Assembly: GCA_018266835.1 (NCBI GenBank)
Contig: JAFDZP010000001.1
Location: 299,555-363,554 of the forward strand
Source: Bacteroidota bacterium
GTDB lineage: Bacteria; Bacteroidota; Ignavibacteria; Tepidaquicellales; Tepidaquicellaceae
Direction of reading: 5' to 3'
DNA: 64,000 nucleotides
The position numbers and the translations under genes are program-made. Positions 16,261 to 25,319 of this stretch are shown here, one piece after another (positions within the stretch are counted from its first letter, which is position 1; each line of letters starts with the position of its first letter). Below the pieces are notes generated by a model. That model had not been told where the DNA came from. It saw nothing but the letters and a program-made list of their open reading frames with translations, and made no database searches.

Positions 16261-16393
16261 CAAACACAGTTCTTGATCCTTGGAATTTAAGTGTTTCCGA
16301 AGAAATATTTATAAGCGGTTTCAGTGAAAACCATTGTGAATTTAAAATTAAATAATTATTTTTTTAACTTTAAAAATATTAAATTACACAGAT

Positions 16394-17659
16394 TTGAAGA
16401 TAAAATTTTTACTAGTTATTATAATTGCTTTTGCAGCGGTCTCTTCAATTTTTGCGGAGGGCTGGGAATCAAGAAGTTCAGGTCTCGGAAATGTTTTCTT
16501 TAAATGCGTTGCTTTCAGTAGTGCGACTAATGTATTTGTGGGAGGAAACCTTAATAGCATCAAATCAACTAATGCCGGAGATAATTGGTCAGTTCTTCCT
16601 GCGCCAGTAGCAGGAACTGTGTGCAATTCAATTTTTTTTACAAATGCTCTTACGGGATACTTCGGCTGCACTTTATCCGGTACAACCGCTATTTACAAAA
16701 CTACGGACGGAGGACTGACCTTTACAACTTCACTAATATCGTCCGATGTCAACATAAATTCCATTAATTTTCCCTCTTTAAATACAGGATATGCAGCGTG
16801 TGGAAGCGGGAATATCTTAAAGACTACTAATGCTGGCGTGAACTGGATTTATACTCCCACGCCATCAATTAATAAGTTCGCAGTCTTTTCAGTTTCCTTC
16901 GCAAATGACTCTGTCGGATTTGTTGCGGGATCTGACGGAATTTTTATTAAGACTACAAATGGCGGAAACAATTGGGAAACTCATTCAGTCGGCGTATCAT
17001 ACGCTTTTTATTCAATTTCAACAACAGATATTTTGAATGCTTATGGCGTAGGAGAGGGAGCGATAATGGCAAAAACTACAGACGGAGGAATTACCTGGAT
17101 TGGAACTTCATCGCCATCGATAAAAGCAGAGCTTAGAAGTGTTGATTTTAAGAATACCTTAACCGGTTACGCATGCGGAAATACAGGGTTCATTATGAGA
17201 ACGACTAACGGAGGTATTAACTGGACTCAGCAAACTTCACAAACTACTCATTTTCTTTCCGGTATTAAATTTTGGGGGTACAATCTTGGCATTGCTGTCG
17301 GCTATAACAGCACTATTCTGAAAACAACAGATGGAGGCGGGTCTCCTATAGGAATTCACAATATTAACAATGAAAAACTCAGTTTTTTTAAGTTAAATCA
17401 AAATTACCCCAATCCTTTTAATCCTTCAACACATATTAACTTTTCAATACCTGAAAATGGAGACGTGATGTTAAAAATATTGGACATAAGCGGGAAAGAA
17501 ATTTTCAATCTGATTGGTTCTTATTTATCAAAAGGTGAGTATGAAAGAACTTTTGACGGAACAAATTTAGCTTCAGGAATTTATTTTTATAAATTGGAAT
17601 TTAAAGGAATAAGTGGTAAGGTTTATTCTGATGAAAAGAAACTAGTTTTAATAAAGTAA
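16394..17659 (+). CDS. Secreted Asp-box/YCF48-like beta-propeller with T9SS sorting domain, flanked by direct repeats
   Basis: With a TTG start at 16394 the 421-residue product begins with a good signal peptide (KIKFLLVIIIAFAAVSSIFA, cut before EGW). Regular blades follow with KTTDGGLTF, KTTNAGVNW, KTTNGGNNW, KTTDGGITW and RTTNGGINW. Each is preceded by a GYA/GFVAG/GYACG-type strand, the pattern of YCF48/HCF136-like propellers. The C-terminus is a T9SS domain (QNYPNPFNPSTH... ending KKLVLIK). It differs in blade type from the trio at 301-5832. The gene with its upstream leader lies between two ~300-bp direct repeats, so it may have been duplicated, captured or be removable as a unit. Confidence 0.82.
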   Translation: MKIKFLLVIIIAFAAVSSIFAEGWESRSSGLGNVFFKCVAFSSATNVFVGGNLNSIKSTNAGDNWSVLPAPVAGTVCNSIFFTNALTGYFGCTLSGTTAIYKTTDGGLTFTTSLISSDVNINSINFPSLNTGYAACGSGNILKTTNAGVNWIYTPTPSINKFAVFSVSFANDSVGFVAGSDGIFIKTTNGGNNWETHSVGVSYAFYSISTTDILNAYGVGEGAIMAKTTDGGITWIGTSSPSIKAELRSVDFKNTLTGYACGNTGFIMRTTNGGINWTQQTSQTTHFLSGIKFWGYNLGIAVGYNSTILKTTDGGGSPIGIHNINNEKLSFFKLNQNYPNPFNPSTHINFSIPENGDVMLKILDISGKEIFNLIGSYLSKGEYERTFDGTNLASGIYFYKLEFKGISGKVYSDEKKLVLIK

Positions 17660-17724
17660 CTTTTCTATACTGATAAATATTTTAATATCCATTTAATTTT
17701 TTTACTATTACATCATTCATCCTA

Positions 17725-18024
17725 CCTGTCAATACCACAACACACCTATACCTACTAATAGGGGAGAACCCTTTCCTATTTAAAATTAATTTATTTATTT
17801 TTGAAGTGAGCGGCAAAGTCCCGCCGACTTTACTAAGGAGAGTGGTTAACAAAAATATATCTTATGTAAAAATCTGAATAAAATAATATTAAAGTTACTT
17901 TAACCTGAGTTTGCGAAGAAATAATTCCCGTAATCTCTCCGGAAAGTACATAAAGTAAAGTAAATAAAAGTAAAGAAAAGAAAAGCAGTGTGTAGCACAC
18001 ACACGTTTTTTCGGAATTTACACA
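17725..18024. repeat. ~300-bp direct repeat, copy 2 (right of Asp-box gene)
   Basis: Same element and orientation as 15961-16260. The 12-bp inverted repeat seen in copy 1 has decayed here (TTTGCGAAGAAAT...ATCTCTCCGGAA), while the GTGTGTAGCACACACAC hairpin, the AAAGT tract and the GCGGCAAAGTCCCGCCGAC segment are kept. The rest of the 17660-18337 gap holds one palindrome (18072) and repeated CCCGACTATT words, and no gene. Confidence 0.8.
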
Positions 18025-18071
18025 TGAGGAAAGTGGGAAGAATAACCCGACTATTTCCGATTTATGTATAA

Positions 18072-18097
18072 CGTTCCAACGCTGGAGCATTGGAACG
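18072..18097. repeat. Palindrome with GCTGGAGCA loop
   Basis: CGTTCCAA and TTGGAACG enclose CGCTGGAGCA. Two further elements at 60560-60705 have the same loop with different, still complementary, arms. Confidence 0.65.
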
Positions 18098-18337
18098 AGT
18101 TGATGTTAAATAACTTGTAATTCGTAATTTGAAACTCGTAATTCTTAACTGAAATAAGAACCCGACTATTTTCCGACTATTTGCAAATAGTGAAATGGTG
18201 AGTAGTGAAATAGCGAAAAAATAAAATGTGACTTTTTTGCGACTATCTGTGAAATCATAATTTTCATAGTTATCAGTGTTCAGAAATCCGTCAAAAATCC
18301 GTCAAAAAAAAATATTTTTTAACTAAACAAATAAAAA

Positions 18338-18586
18338 ATGGCAGCACTAACCCCGGCTGTAATTTTAGCCATAGGAAATTTCTTCCTTCCTGCGCTCGTT
18401 GTTCTGGTTGTAATATACTACGTAATAAAATACTCGCTGCTTTGGCAGTATAGGCTTAAAAATCGTGACAATCTGCTGAAGAACAGAAGCGAAATGCCAT
18501 TTGCAAAATTCCTTAAGTGGGGAGATATAATCGTGGCAGTAATCGGACTGGCCATTATATATTTGTTTGTAAAGAGGTATTTTTGA
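18338..18586 (+). CDS. Small two-helix membrane protein, unknown function
   Basis: An 82-residue product with two hydrophobic segments (AVILAIGNFFLPALVVLVVIY and WGDIIVAVIGLAIIYLFV). A basic loop lies between them (KNRDNLLKNRSEMPFAKFLK), predicting a cytoplasmic loop with both ends outside. It has an ATG start, and codon use looks like that of its neighbours. No family is recognised. It stands alone, with repeat-rich DNA on both sides. Confidence 0.5.
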   Translation: MAALTPAVILAIGNFFLPALVVLVVIYYVIKYSLLWQYRLKNRDNLLKNRSEMPFAKFLKWGDIIVAVIGLAIIYLFVKRYF

Positions 18587-18818
18587 TTAGAGAAAAGTAT
18601 GAAGTTCAAATTTGAAATAACAGTAATTTAACCCATAACTTACGAGGGGGCGATAGTTTCGCTATATGTTTTTACAATAGTTAAATTCTGATCGAATACA
18701 AAACTTTGAAACTCAGAATCCAGACTTTGCAATTAGTGAAATATCGAGAAGTGAAATAGTGAAGATAAAACCCGACTATTTTCCTACTTTCTGACAACTA
18801 AAAACCGGCAACTGACAA

Positions 18819-20468
18819 CTACATTCTCTCCGGAGCGCTGATGCCAATGATATCAAAACCGTTCTTCAGAATCTGCTTAGCTGCAAGACAGATTTTCAGA
18901 CGGGCGATTGAAAGCTCGCGGTTTTCCGCATCAAGCACACGGTTATTATGATAGAATTTATGAAATCGTTCAGCCACAACATTCAGATATGTAATAATCT
19001 TATGAGGCTCATATGAAGCAGCACTTGAACTAACTTCTTCAGGGAATTTAGCTAATATCTTAAGCAATCCAAGCTCTTCCTCTGACCTAATCAGGTCAGT
19101 ATTAAACTCCGCCTCTGAATTAAAGTCAAAGCCCGGGAAGTTGTCCTCAGCATTTCTGAGGATGCCGCAAATCCGCGCATGAGCGTATTGAAGGTAGTAA
19201 ACGGGGTTCTTATCGGAGTGCTCCTTGGCAAGCTCGATATCGAAATCAAGATGCGTGTTAGCTCCGCGCATAACAAAAAAGAACTGCACTGCATCGGCGC
19301 CGACTTCTTCAATAAGTCCGTCAAGAGGGTACGATTTATCGCTCCTTTTGCTCATTTTCACGCTTTCCGTGCCTTCTTTAAAGGTAACCATCTGGTGTAT
19401 AATGACCTTAATTTTGGAGGTATCGTAGCCAAGCGACTTGACTCCGAAAAGCACTTCTTTATAAGTATCTCCGTGGTCTGAGCCGAAAATGTCAATTATA
19501 AGGTCGTATCCTCGCTGGATTTTCTGAACATGGTAAGCCATATCGGGCAGGCGGTAAGTCGGCTCGCCTGTGCTTTTGCGAATGACTTTATCCTTATCAA
19601 AACCTGCTTTTTCGTCCATTTTCAGCCATAATGCGCCGTCTTTTTCGTATGCCATACCTCTGCGAACAAACTCGTCAATGACCTGTTCAATCAAGCCGTC
19701 TGTATATAGCTGCGACTCGTTTGAAAAGACATCGTGATGAATTCCGAGCTTGTTTAAAGTCTGCCGAATGCCCTTAAAATTGTAGTTTTCACCCGCTTTT
19801 GTAAAGAAAGCGAGGTCAGTTGAGTTCTTAAGCGAGTCCTTGCGTTCATCATAAATGAGCTGAGCGATTTGCTTTATATAATCGCCTACGTATCCGTCCT
19901 CAGGAAAAGGGTAGTTTGGGTCGATAATCTGCATATAACGCGCATAAACGGACTTTCCGAGATTCTCCATCTGGTTCCCGGCATCGTTGTAATAGTACTC
20001 GCGGGTAACATCGTAGCCGACGGCTTCAAGCAGATTTGCAATGGCTTTTCCAAGGCAGACCTGGCGGCCGTGACCGAGATGAAGCGGTCCTGTAGGATTT
20101 GCAGAAACCCATTCAAGATTGGCTGTTTTGCCTATAAATTCATCGGATTTGCCGTATTTATCGGCAGCTGTTAATATGTTAAGCAGCTCAGTTATATAGT
20201 ACTTATCTGATATGAAGAAGTTGATAAATCCGGGTCCGGCAAGCTCAATTTTGGATATGATATCGTGGTTGTATTCAAGGTTATCGACGATGTTCTGAGC
20301 AATATCACGCGGCTTTTGCTTCAGCTCCTTTGCAAGCGGCAAGGCAATATTGGTAGTTACGTCACCATGCTTTTCGTCCTTTGGAGTATCAAGCTGAACG
20401 TTCTGCTCAGCTACTCCCAGCTTCTTAAGCGAGTTATTTAGTATCGATTGTAAGTATGTTTTAATCAC
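18819..20468 (-). CDS. argS: Arginine--tRNA ligase
   Basis: The 549-residue product charges tRNA-Arg in the cytosol. The N-terminal ~110 residues are the Arg-specific domain (EKHGDVTTNIALPLAKE, GPGFINFF). The class I signature is WVSANPTGPLHLGHGR with HLGH at residues 130-133. The KMSK loop reads SVKMSKRSDK. The C-terminal anticodon-binding domain has the expected YAHARICGILRN and ERFHKFYHNNRV segments and ends in ...APERM. Length matches the usual 550-590. It is monocistronic here, with an upstream AT-rich gap. No unusual residues were noted. Confidence 0.97.
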   Translation of the reverse strand: MIKTYLQSILNNSLKKLGVAEQNVQLDTPKDEKHGDVTTNIALPLAKELKQKPRDIAQNIVDNLEYNHDIISKIELAGPGFINFFISDKYYITELLNILTAADKYGKSDEFIGKTANLEWVSANPTGPLHLGHGRQVCLGKAIANLLEAVGYDVTREYYYNDAGNQMENLGKSVYARYMQIIDPNYPFPEDGYVGDYIKQIAQLIYDERKDSLKNSTDLAFFTKAGENYNFKGIRQTLNKLGIHHDVFSNESQLYTDGLIEQVIDEFVRRGMAYEKDGALWLKMDEKAGFDKDKVIRKSTGEPTYRLPDMAYHVQKIQRGYDLIIDIFGSDHGDTYKEVLFGVKSLGYDTSKIKVIIHQMVTFKEGTESVKMSKRSDKSYPLDGLIEEVGADAVQFFFVMRGANTHLDFDIELAKEHSDKNPVYYLQYAHARICGILRNAEDNFPGFDFNSEAEFNTDLIRSEEELGLLKILAKFPEEVSSSAASYEPHKIITYLNVVAERFHKFYHNNRVLDAENRELSIARLKICLAAKQILKNGFDIIGISAPERM

Positions 20469-20545
20469 AGATTTTGAGTAATGTTAAAGGTCTTAATATG
20501 TATTTCTATATAGGTGTTAATTGCTAACTGTTAATTGTTAATTGG

Positions 20546-21568
20546 TTACTTTATCCACCCTTGTTCTTTGTACCAGTCAATAGTCTTTTTAAATGATGAT
20601 TCAAGTGTGTATTTGTCTTTGAATCCAAGCTCTTTGCGGATTTTATCAGTTGAGCATACCCAGCGAACCTGAGTGATATCTCTGCATTTCTCGAGATTGA
20701 GCGTTGCCGGCTTGCTTGAAAATCCCGCAAAGAACTGAGCAAAGGCTCCGACTGTATATACTATAAAATGAGGAAGTGCCAGCTTGAATGCCTTTTTGCC
20801 GAGGAGCTTTCCGGTTATTTCACCGATTTGCTTCCAGTTATATGCTTCCTGAAATCCTGCAAAGTACTTCTGGCCTTTGGCTTCGTCTTTTTCTCCTGCG
20901 AGAACGATTGCATCGGCAAGATCTTCGACGTAAACTAAAGTCAGGTATTTTTCACGAAGTCCGATTACGGAATTAAGTCCTTTAGCAAACGTCTGGAAAT
21001 AAACGAATACTTCCGTATCACGCGGACCGAAAACAGCCGGCGGGCGGACAATAGTAACGTTCATTTTATCTTTATACTTCATCACTTCCAGCTCGGCATC
21101 GCGTTTGGTAACACCGTAAGTTGTAATAGGGTGATAAGGCGTTTCTTCAGTAATTGGCTTTTCGTCTAAGTTGGGTCCGACTGCAGCAAGTGAGGAAACG
21201 TGAACAAACTTCTTTATATTGGGATTAACTTTGTACGTGATTTCAATAAGGTTACGGGTTGCAAGCTGATTGCCTTTAATAAATCCTGCTTTGTCTTTGG
21301 ATTTTACAACTCCCGCAACGTGGTAAACGTAGTCCATTTCAGCAATCGTCTTTTCAAGGACTTCATTGGAGAAAAGGTCGCCATCGACGTATTTGATATC
21401 TTTGCCATCGAGCCATTTTGTGGATGAGGTTGAACGTTTGAGACAGTAAACTTCGTATCCTTTTGCTAAGAGCTTATCGACTAAGTGGCTGCCGACAAAT
21501 CCTGTAGCGCCTGTTATAAATGCTTTCAAGTATATTATATTGGTTAATTTCCTATTAAATTTTAACAT
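20546..21568 (-). CDS. NAD-dependent epimerase/dehydratase (extended SDR family)
   Basis: The 340-residue product has the Rossmann glycine motif AFITGATGFVGSHL near the start and the catalytic YGVTKRDAE (Tyr-x3-Lys) at about residues 153-157. Between them is a VHVSSLAAVGP strand. The frame opens at an ATG at 21568, but the Rossmann strand begins so late that a TTG at 21529, 13 codons downstream, is a plausible true start. It is transcribed divergently from the alpha-oxoamine synthase at 21643, with only ~75 bases between. In bacterial ceramide synthesis an SDR of this type (CerR) reduces 3-ketoceramide, so a sphingolipid role is a reasonable hypothesis. Nucleotide-sugar or flavonol-type reductases share the fold. 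Confidence 0.8.
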   Translation of the reverse strand: MLKFNRKLTNIIYLKAFITGATGFVGSHLVDKLLAKGYEVYCLKRSTSSTKWLDGKDIKYVDGDLFSNEVLEKTIAEMDYVYHVAGVVKSKDKAGFIKGNQLATRNLIEITYKVNPNIKKFVHVSSLAAVGPNLDEKPITEETPYHPITTYGVTKRDAELEVMKYKDKMNVTIVRPPAVFGPRDTEVFVYFQTFAKGLNSVIGLREKYLTLVYVEDLADAIVLAGEKDEAKGQKYFAGFQEAYNWKQIGEITGKLLGKKAFKLALPHFIVYTVGAFAQFFAGFSSKPATLNLEKCRDITQVRWVCSTDKIRKELGFKDKYTLESSFKKTIDWYKEQGWIK

Positions 21569-21642
21569 AGAAGTTATACAGAATAATTAGTATTTTCTAT
21601 TTTAAAATATTTACCCTAAAACGTAAAAAACAACAGAATTCA

Positions 21643-22836
21643 ATGGATTTATTTCAAAAATGTTATAATTTCACACGCGCAGACGAAGTAAAAGCAAGCG
21701 GAATGTACCCGTATTTCCGCGCTATCGAAGAAAATGAAGGACCCGTTGTACAAATAGAAGGACGTAAAATCATTATGGCAGGCTCCAATAATTACCTTGG
21801 ACTTACCGCTCACCCAAAAGTAAAAGAAGCAGCTTTAGAAGCAATCAGAAAATACGGAACAGGCTGCTCAGGCTCACGATATTTAACAGGAACATTAGAT
21901 TTACACATAAACCTTGAGAAGAAATTCGCTGAATTCTTCGGCAAAGAAGACTGCTTGCTTTTCTCAACAGGATATCAGACTGCACAGGGAATTATCCCGA
22001 CACTTGTATCAAAAGGTGATTACACAATAGCAGATAAAGATGACCATGCCTGTATAGTTGCAGCAAACATGATGGCTAAAGGCGGTTTTGCTGAGTTCAA
22101 ACGTTATCAGCATAACGATATGGCTGACCTTGAAAAAGTTCTTTCAAGAATTCCGATTGATGCCGCTAAACTAGTTACAACTGACGGTGTTTTTTCTACT
22201 ACAGGAGAAATAGTTGACCTTCCTAAACTGGTAGAGCTCTGTAAAAAGTATAATGCAAGGATTTTAGTTGACGATGCGCACTCAACAGGTGTAATCGGAA
22301 AAGGCGGAAGAGGAACTGCATCTAAGTTTGGTCTTGATAATGAAGTCGATATGATAATGGGAACGTTCTCAAAAACATTTGCTTCACTCGGTGGATTTGT
22401 AGCAGGGGAAAGAGCCGTTATAAATTATATTAAGCATCACTCACCTGCATTGATTTTCTCGGCTTCACCTACTCCTGCAGCAGTTGCAGCAGCAAGCGCA
22501 GCATTGGATATTTTAATTGCAGAGCCGGAAAGAATTGATAATCTTATTGCTAATGCTGCAAAGATGAGAAACGGATTTAAAGCAATGGGCTTTAATGTTA
22601 TCGAAAGCGAAACAGCAATTGTACCGGTCGTGTTAGGACAGGATGATATTACCTTTATGTTCTGGAGAAAATTATTTGATGCCGGTGTGTTTGTAAATGC
22701 ATTCATTTCACCGGGAGTTCCGGTCGGAATGGCAATGCTCAGAACATCATTCATGGCTTCACATAAAGAAGAACATCTCAACAGAATACTTGAGATATTC
22801 GGTGATATCGGAAAAGAATTAGGTGTGATAAAGTAA
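21643..22836 (+). CDS. PLP-dependent alpha-oxoamine synthase (serine palmitoyltransferase / KBL / AONS family)
   Basis: The 397-residue product shows the family's substrate and cofactor sites: [26 protein letters not shown], the DDAHSTG strand (Asp210-His213), and the PLP lysine in [13 protein letters not shown] (Lys244). Such enzymes condense an amino acid with an acyl-CoA and release CO2. The N-terminus ([20 protein letters not shown]) and the TGTLDLH block resemble Bacteroidota serine palmitoyltransferases more than classic BioF or Kbl, and no biotin or threonine-degradation genes adjoin. I infer sphingoid-base synthesis; 2-amino-3-ketobutyrate ligase remains possible. A terminator follows at 22868. 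Confidence 0.85.
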   Translation: MDLFQKCYNFTRADEVKASGMYPYFRAIEENEGPVVQIEGRKIIMAGSNNYLGLTAHPKVKEAALEAIRKYGTGCSGSRYLTGTLDLHINLEKKFAEFFGKEDCLLFSTGYQTAQGIIPTLVSKGDYTIADKDDHACIVAANMMAKGGFAEFKRYQHNDMADLEKVLSRIPIDAAKLVTTDGVFSTTGEIVDLPKLVELCKKYNARILVDDAHSTGVIGKGGRGTASKFGLDNEVDMIMGTFSKTFASLGGFVAGERAVINYIKHHSPALIFSASPTPAAVAAASAALDILIAEPERIDNLIANAAKMRNGFKAMGFNVIESETAIVPVVLGQDDITFMFWRKLFDAGVFVNAFISPGVPVGMAMLRTSFMASHKEEHLNRILEIFGDIGKELGVIK

Positions 22837-22867
22837 TCAAAAGAGTTCGTTCATTTTAAATTTATAT

Positions 22868-22901
22868 AATGCCAATGCAGTAATTTGTGTTGGCATTTTT
22901 T
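22868..22901 (+). terminator. Intrinsic terminator after alpha-oxoamine synthase
   Basis: AATGCCAA (22868-22875) pairs with TTGGCATT (22890-22897), followed by TTTT, 31 bases past the stop codon. Confidence 0.8.
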
Positions 22902-22916
22902 GTGACATTAACTGTT

Positions 22917-22998
22917 CTCCCCCTTAACAAGGGGGAGTTAGAGGGGGTTTAAAGTTAAATATAGACCTCCCCCAATCTCCCTCCTTATAAAGGAGGGG
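22917..22998. repeat. CCTCC/GGAGG palindromic repeat (two adjoining copies)
   Basis: CTCCCCCTTAACAAGGGGGAG, then TTAGAGGGGGTTT, then a second palindrome CCTCCTTATAAAGGAGGGG. The same two-part pattern (palindrome plus TAG-GGGG-TGGTT-like tail) occurs at 6091, 53684, 56602 and 60631. Confidence 0.7.
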
Positions 22999-23015
22999 AT
23001 AGAATCACTCGTGAT

Positions 23016-23462
23016 ATGATTATAAGAAAAGCAACATTAGAAGATTTTGCTGAGATAGATTCATTTGATGTCTTTGGCGGAGACCGAAGAACAGAAATTG
23101 AAAGAGAAGAAATTCTTGTTGTTATTATCGATGAGAAGATTGCAGGGTATATTACACATAACAGAAGTTTTTACGGCAGAGCATTTGTTCAGTTTGTAAA
23201 CACTAAACCAGAATTTTTGAAAAGGGGAGTTGCGAAATCTTTGTTTGATTATGTTGAAAAAATTTATTCAGAGTCAGGTGATGAATTGATATTTTCTTCC
23301 ACTGAAGATTATAATAATATAATGCTTGGATTTTTTGAAAGAAACGGATGGCAGAAGTCAGGTGTAATTCATAATATTCAAAAAGCAGCTGAAATAATTT
23401 TTGTCAAGAGGCTAAATAATTTTGATAAGGAACTTCAATACGAACCAAAACTTTACAAGTAA
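23016..23462 (+). CDS. GNAT family N-acetyltransferase
   Basis: The 148-residue product has the GNAT order. The first strand and helix read IIRKATLEDFAEID, the central beta strands include VVIIDEKIAGYITH, the acetyl-CoA loop is EFLKRGVAKSLFDYVEK (Q/RxxGxG/A type, about residues 68-84), and the last helix is YNNIMLGFFERNGW. It probably acetylates a small molecule or protein amine; the substrate is not evident. It starts a co-directional group running to 25937. Confidence 0.85.
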   Translation: MIIRKATLEDFAEIDSFDVFGGDRRTEIEREEILVVIIDEKIAGYITHNRSFYGRAFVQFVNTKPEFLKRGVAKSLFDYVEKIYSESGDELIFSSTEDYNNIMLGFFERNGWQKSGVIHNIQKAAEIIFVKRLNNFDKELQYEPKLYK

Positions 23463-23492
23463 AATTATAACTAAAAACTCATAATCCAAAAT

Positions 23493-23918
23493 ATGCTTAA
23501 ACTAATTCCAATTTTATTTATTGCTCTTATTTTCACATCATGCTCAAAGGACGATAAACCAAAAAATGAAACAAAACAAAACAGCTCAACAACATCTACA
23601 CAAACAGTTGCGAACGACGATGCAGATACCAATATGAGTAAGGAAGAAATATTCAGCTCAACACTTGTTCAGGATATTGCCGGGGATGAAAACGAAGACC
23701 TGGAAATGTATCTGGAAGAGGTAATTTACCCTATGGTATCGAAATCGAATAAAGTAACTCTTGAGAAAATATCAGGATCGGTTTATTTATTAAGCTACGA
23801 TGATAATGGTACAATGAAAAACTTATTAATACAGGAATATTATTCTCCTGCAAAAGATGAAATGGTATTCGATAAAACTGAGACCACTACAAATGCTGTT
23901 AAACAATTTGTAAAATAA
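23493..23918 (+). CDS. Predicted lipoprotein, unknown function
   Basis: A 141-residue product with a lipoprotein signal (IPILFIALIFTSC, Cys at about residue 17) followed by a Ser/Thr/Asn/Lys-rich linker. The folded part begins near DADTNMSKEEIF and is rich in acidic residues. The Asp at +3 and +4 after the Cys (SKDD) carries no clear sorting meaning in this phylum. It is spaced 30 bases from the GNAT gene and 3 bases from the next. No family is recognised. Confidence 0.65.
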   Translation: MLKLIPILFIALIFTSCSKDDKPKNETKQNSSTTSTQTVANDDADTNMSKEEIFSSTLVQDIAGDENEDLEMYLEEVIYPMVSKSNKVTLEKISGSVYLLSYDDNGTMKNLLIQEYYSPAKDEMVFDKTETTTNAVKQFVK

Positions 23919-23921
23919 AAC

Positions 23922-24326
23922 ATGAAAGTCTGCTTAAGTTTAGTAATTTTCTTTCTGGCATTATCACTTCATGCACAGGATGTAGATAAGTCAAAATGGT
24001 TTTTACTCGAAGGAGTATCAAATCCGGATTATAAAGTTTACATGGATCCTAATATTATGAAGTACGAACCCGGGAAAATTATTGAAGTCAGATTAATGTA
24101 TGATAATACTTCAAAAGCAGATACAATAAATTCAGTTTGCTTCATAAAATACTATGTAGATAAAGATGCTTATCTAATGGAATATGAAGAGTTACTTAAA
24201 AGTGATAGTTTAAAAGTATTGAGAACTGAATCTGTTCCTAAGCCTCTTATTCCCGGTTCTGAAATGAGTATTATATATCAGGGAGTTTATATTCAGGCAG
24301 TAACAATGGGACCAACAAGAAAATAA
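23922..24326 (+). CDS. Exported protein, unknown function
   Basis: The 134-residue product has a signal peptide (KVCLSLVIFFLALSLHA, cut before QDV). A mature region of about 115 residues has beta-strand character (WFLLEGVSNPDYKVYMD, KIIEVRLMYDN). It starts three bases after the lipoprotein gene and ends two bases before the AraC-type gene, so the three are probably one transcript. No family is recognised. Confidence 0.6.
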   Translation: MKVCLSLVIFFLALSLHAQDVDKSKWFLLEGVSNPDYKVYMDPNIMKYEPGKIIEVRLMYDNTSKADTINSVCFIKYYVDKDAYLMEYEELLKSDSLKVLRTESVPKPLIPGSEMSIIYQGVYIQAVTMGPTRK

Positions 24327-24328
24327 TA

Positions 24329-24778
24329 ATGAAAGACGCTTATCCTAAAATGTATCTTTACAAAAGAATTGTACAGGCGAAGATGTTCATTGATGAACAC
24401 TTTGCCGAGCAGATTGATGTAGATAACATCGCCGATGAAGCATGTTTTTCAAAATTTCATTTTATAAGGCTCTTCAAAAAAACATACGGAAGAACTCCTC
24501 ACCAATATCTTACCTATGTACGAATTGAAAATGCAAAAGAGCTTTTGAAAAAAGATTCAAACGTAACTGATGTTTGCTTTGCCGTAAGTTTTGACAGTTT
24601 AAGTTCTTTTACAGGATTATTTAAGAGGGAAGTCGGATTAACTCCTTCTGAATACAAATCGCAGCAGCTTGCACTTCAGCTTGATACCAAGAAACGCCCT
24701 ATGAAATACATTCCCGGATGTTTCGCTTCAAAATACTCGCAGTTGAAAAATAGCAATTCTCAAGAAGTAAAATCGTAA
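24329..24778 (+). CDS. AraC family helix-turn-helix transcriptional regulator (DNA-binding domain only)
   Basis: The 149-residue product is essentially an AraC/XylS DNA-binding domain (about residues 10-110). The first HTH is VDNIADEACFSKFHFIRLFK, the GRTPHQYLTYVRIENAKELL signature follows, and the second HTH is VTDVCFAVSFDSLSSFTGLF with the final F/Y..VGLTPSEYK. There is no sensing domain, only a ~35-residue tail (KKRPMKYIPGCF). The VOC gene 46 bases downstream is a common partner in Bacteroidota and is the likeliest target. Confidence 0.9.
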   Translation: MKDAYPKMYLYKRIVQAKMFIDEHFAEQIDVDNIADEACFSKFHFIRLFKKTYGRTPHQYLTYVRIENAKELLKKDSNVTDVCFAVSFDSLSSFTGLFKREVGLTPSEYKSQQLALQLDTKKRPMKYIPGCFASKYSQLKNSNSQEVKS

Positions 24779-24824
24779 TACTACTCCTATCTTTGTACAT
24801 TAATTAATCAGATTATTTATAACT

Positions 24825-25235
24825 ATGATATCAAAAATGTCACATCAGTGTATTTTTGTCTTGAATCAGGACAACGCCTACGATTTTTATGTTAACAAGC
24901 TCGGCTTTAAAGTTGTTACCGATGCAAAATTTGATAAAGGCAGATGGCTTACAGTCTGTCCCAAGGGAATGGATGGATTTGAGATAGTTTTAATGGAAGC
25001 AAATGAAGGTATGATGTTTGATAAAGCTTCCGCTGAAGCAATGCAGGGATTACTTAAATCAGGCAAGATGGGCGGAGCATCTTATGAGTGCGATGACATC
25101 TACGCTACCTATGAAGAAATGAAGGCAAAGGGAGTTGTGTTTTCTAAGGTACCAACTAAAGAATTTTACGGAGTAGCTGCAGTATTTGTGGATGACTCCG
25201 GCAACTGGGCAAGCTTAACAGAAAAGAAGAAGTAA
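24825..25235 (+). CDS. VOC (glyoxalase/bleomycin-resistance fold) family protein
   Basis: The 136-residue product carries the paired beta-alpha-beta-beta-beta modules of the vicinal oxygen chelate fold. The first is SHQCIFVLNQDNAYDFYVNK then LGFKVVTD and GFEIVLME; the second is GASYECDDIYATYEEMKAKG then AAVFVDDSGNWASL. The usual metal ligands are only partly recognisable, so enzyme class (lyase, dioxygenase or resistance protein) cannot be set. An in-frame ATG at 24837 is an alternative start. A terminator follows at 25275. Confidence 0.85.
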   Translation: MISKMSHQCIFVLNQDNAYDFYVNKLGFKVVTDAKFDKGRWLTVCPKGMDGFEIVLMEANEGMMFDKASAEAMQGLLKSGKMGGASYECDDIYATYEEMKAKGVVFSKVPTKEFYGVAAVFVDDSGNWASLTEKKK

Positions 25236-25274
25236 TTTAACCAAGAATTTTCAAGATTGGTATTTCAAATTAAA

Positions 25275-25310
25275 GATGCGTGAACTAATTTTACGCATCT
25301 TTTTTATTTT
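25275..25310 (+). terminator. Intrinsic terminator after the VOC gene
   Basis: GATGCGT pairs with ACGCATC and is followed by TTTTTTATTTT. It lies immediately before the TMEM175 gene, which therefore needs its own promoter or read-through. Confidence 0.82.
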
Positions 25311-25319
25311 AATACAGAA

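Noticed and set aside
16394..17659. Photosystem II assembly factor, as the YCF48-type blades would suggest
   Set aside because: The signal peptide and T9SS tail show a secreted surface protein, and no photosynthesis gene is present.
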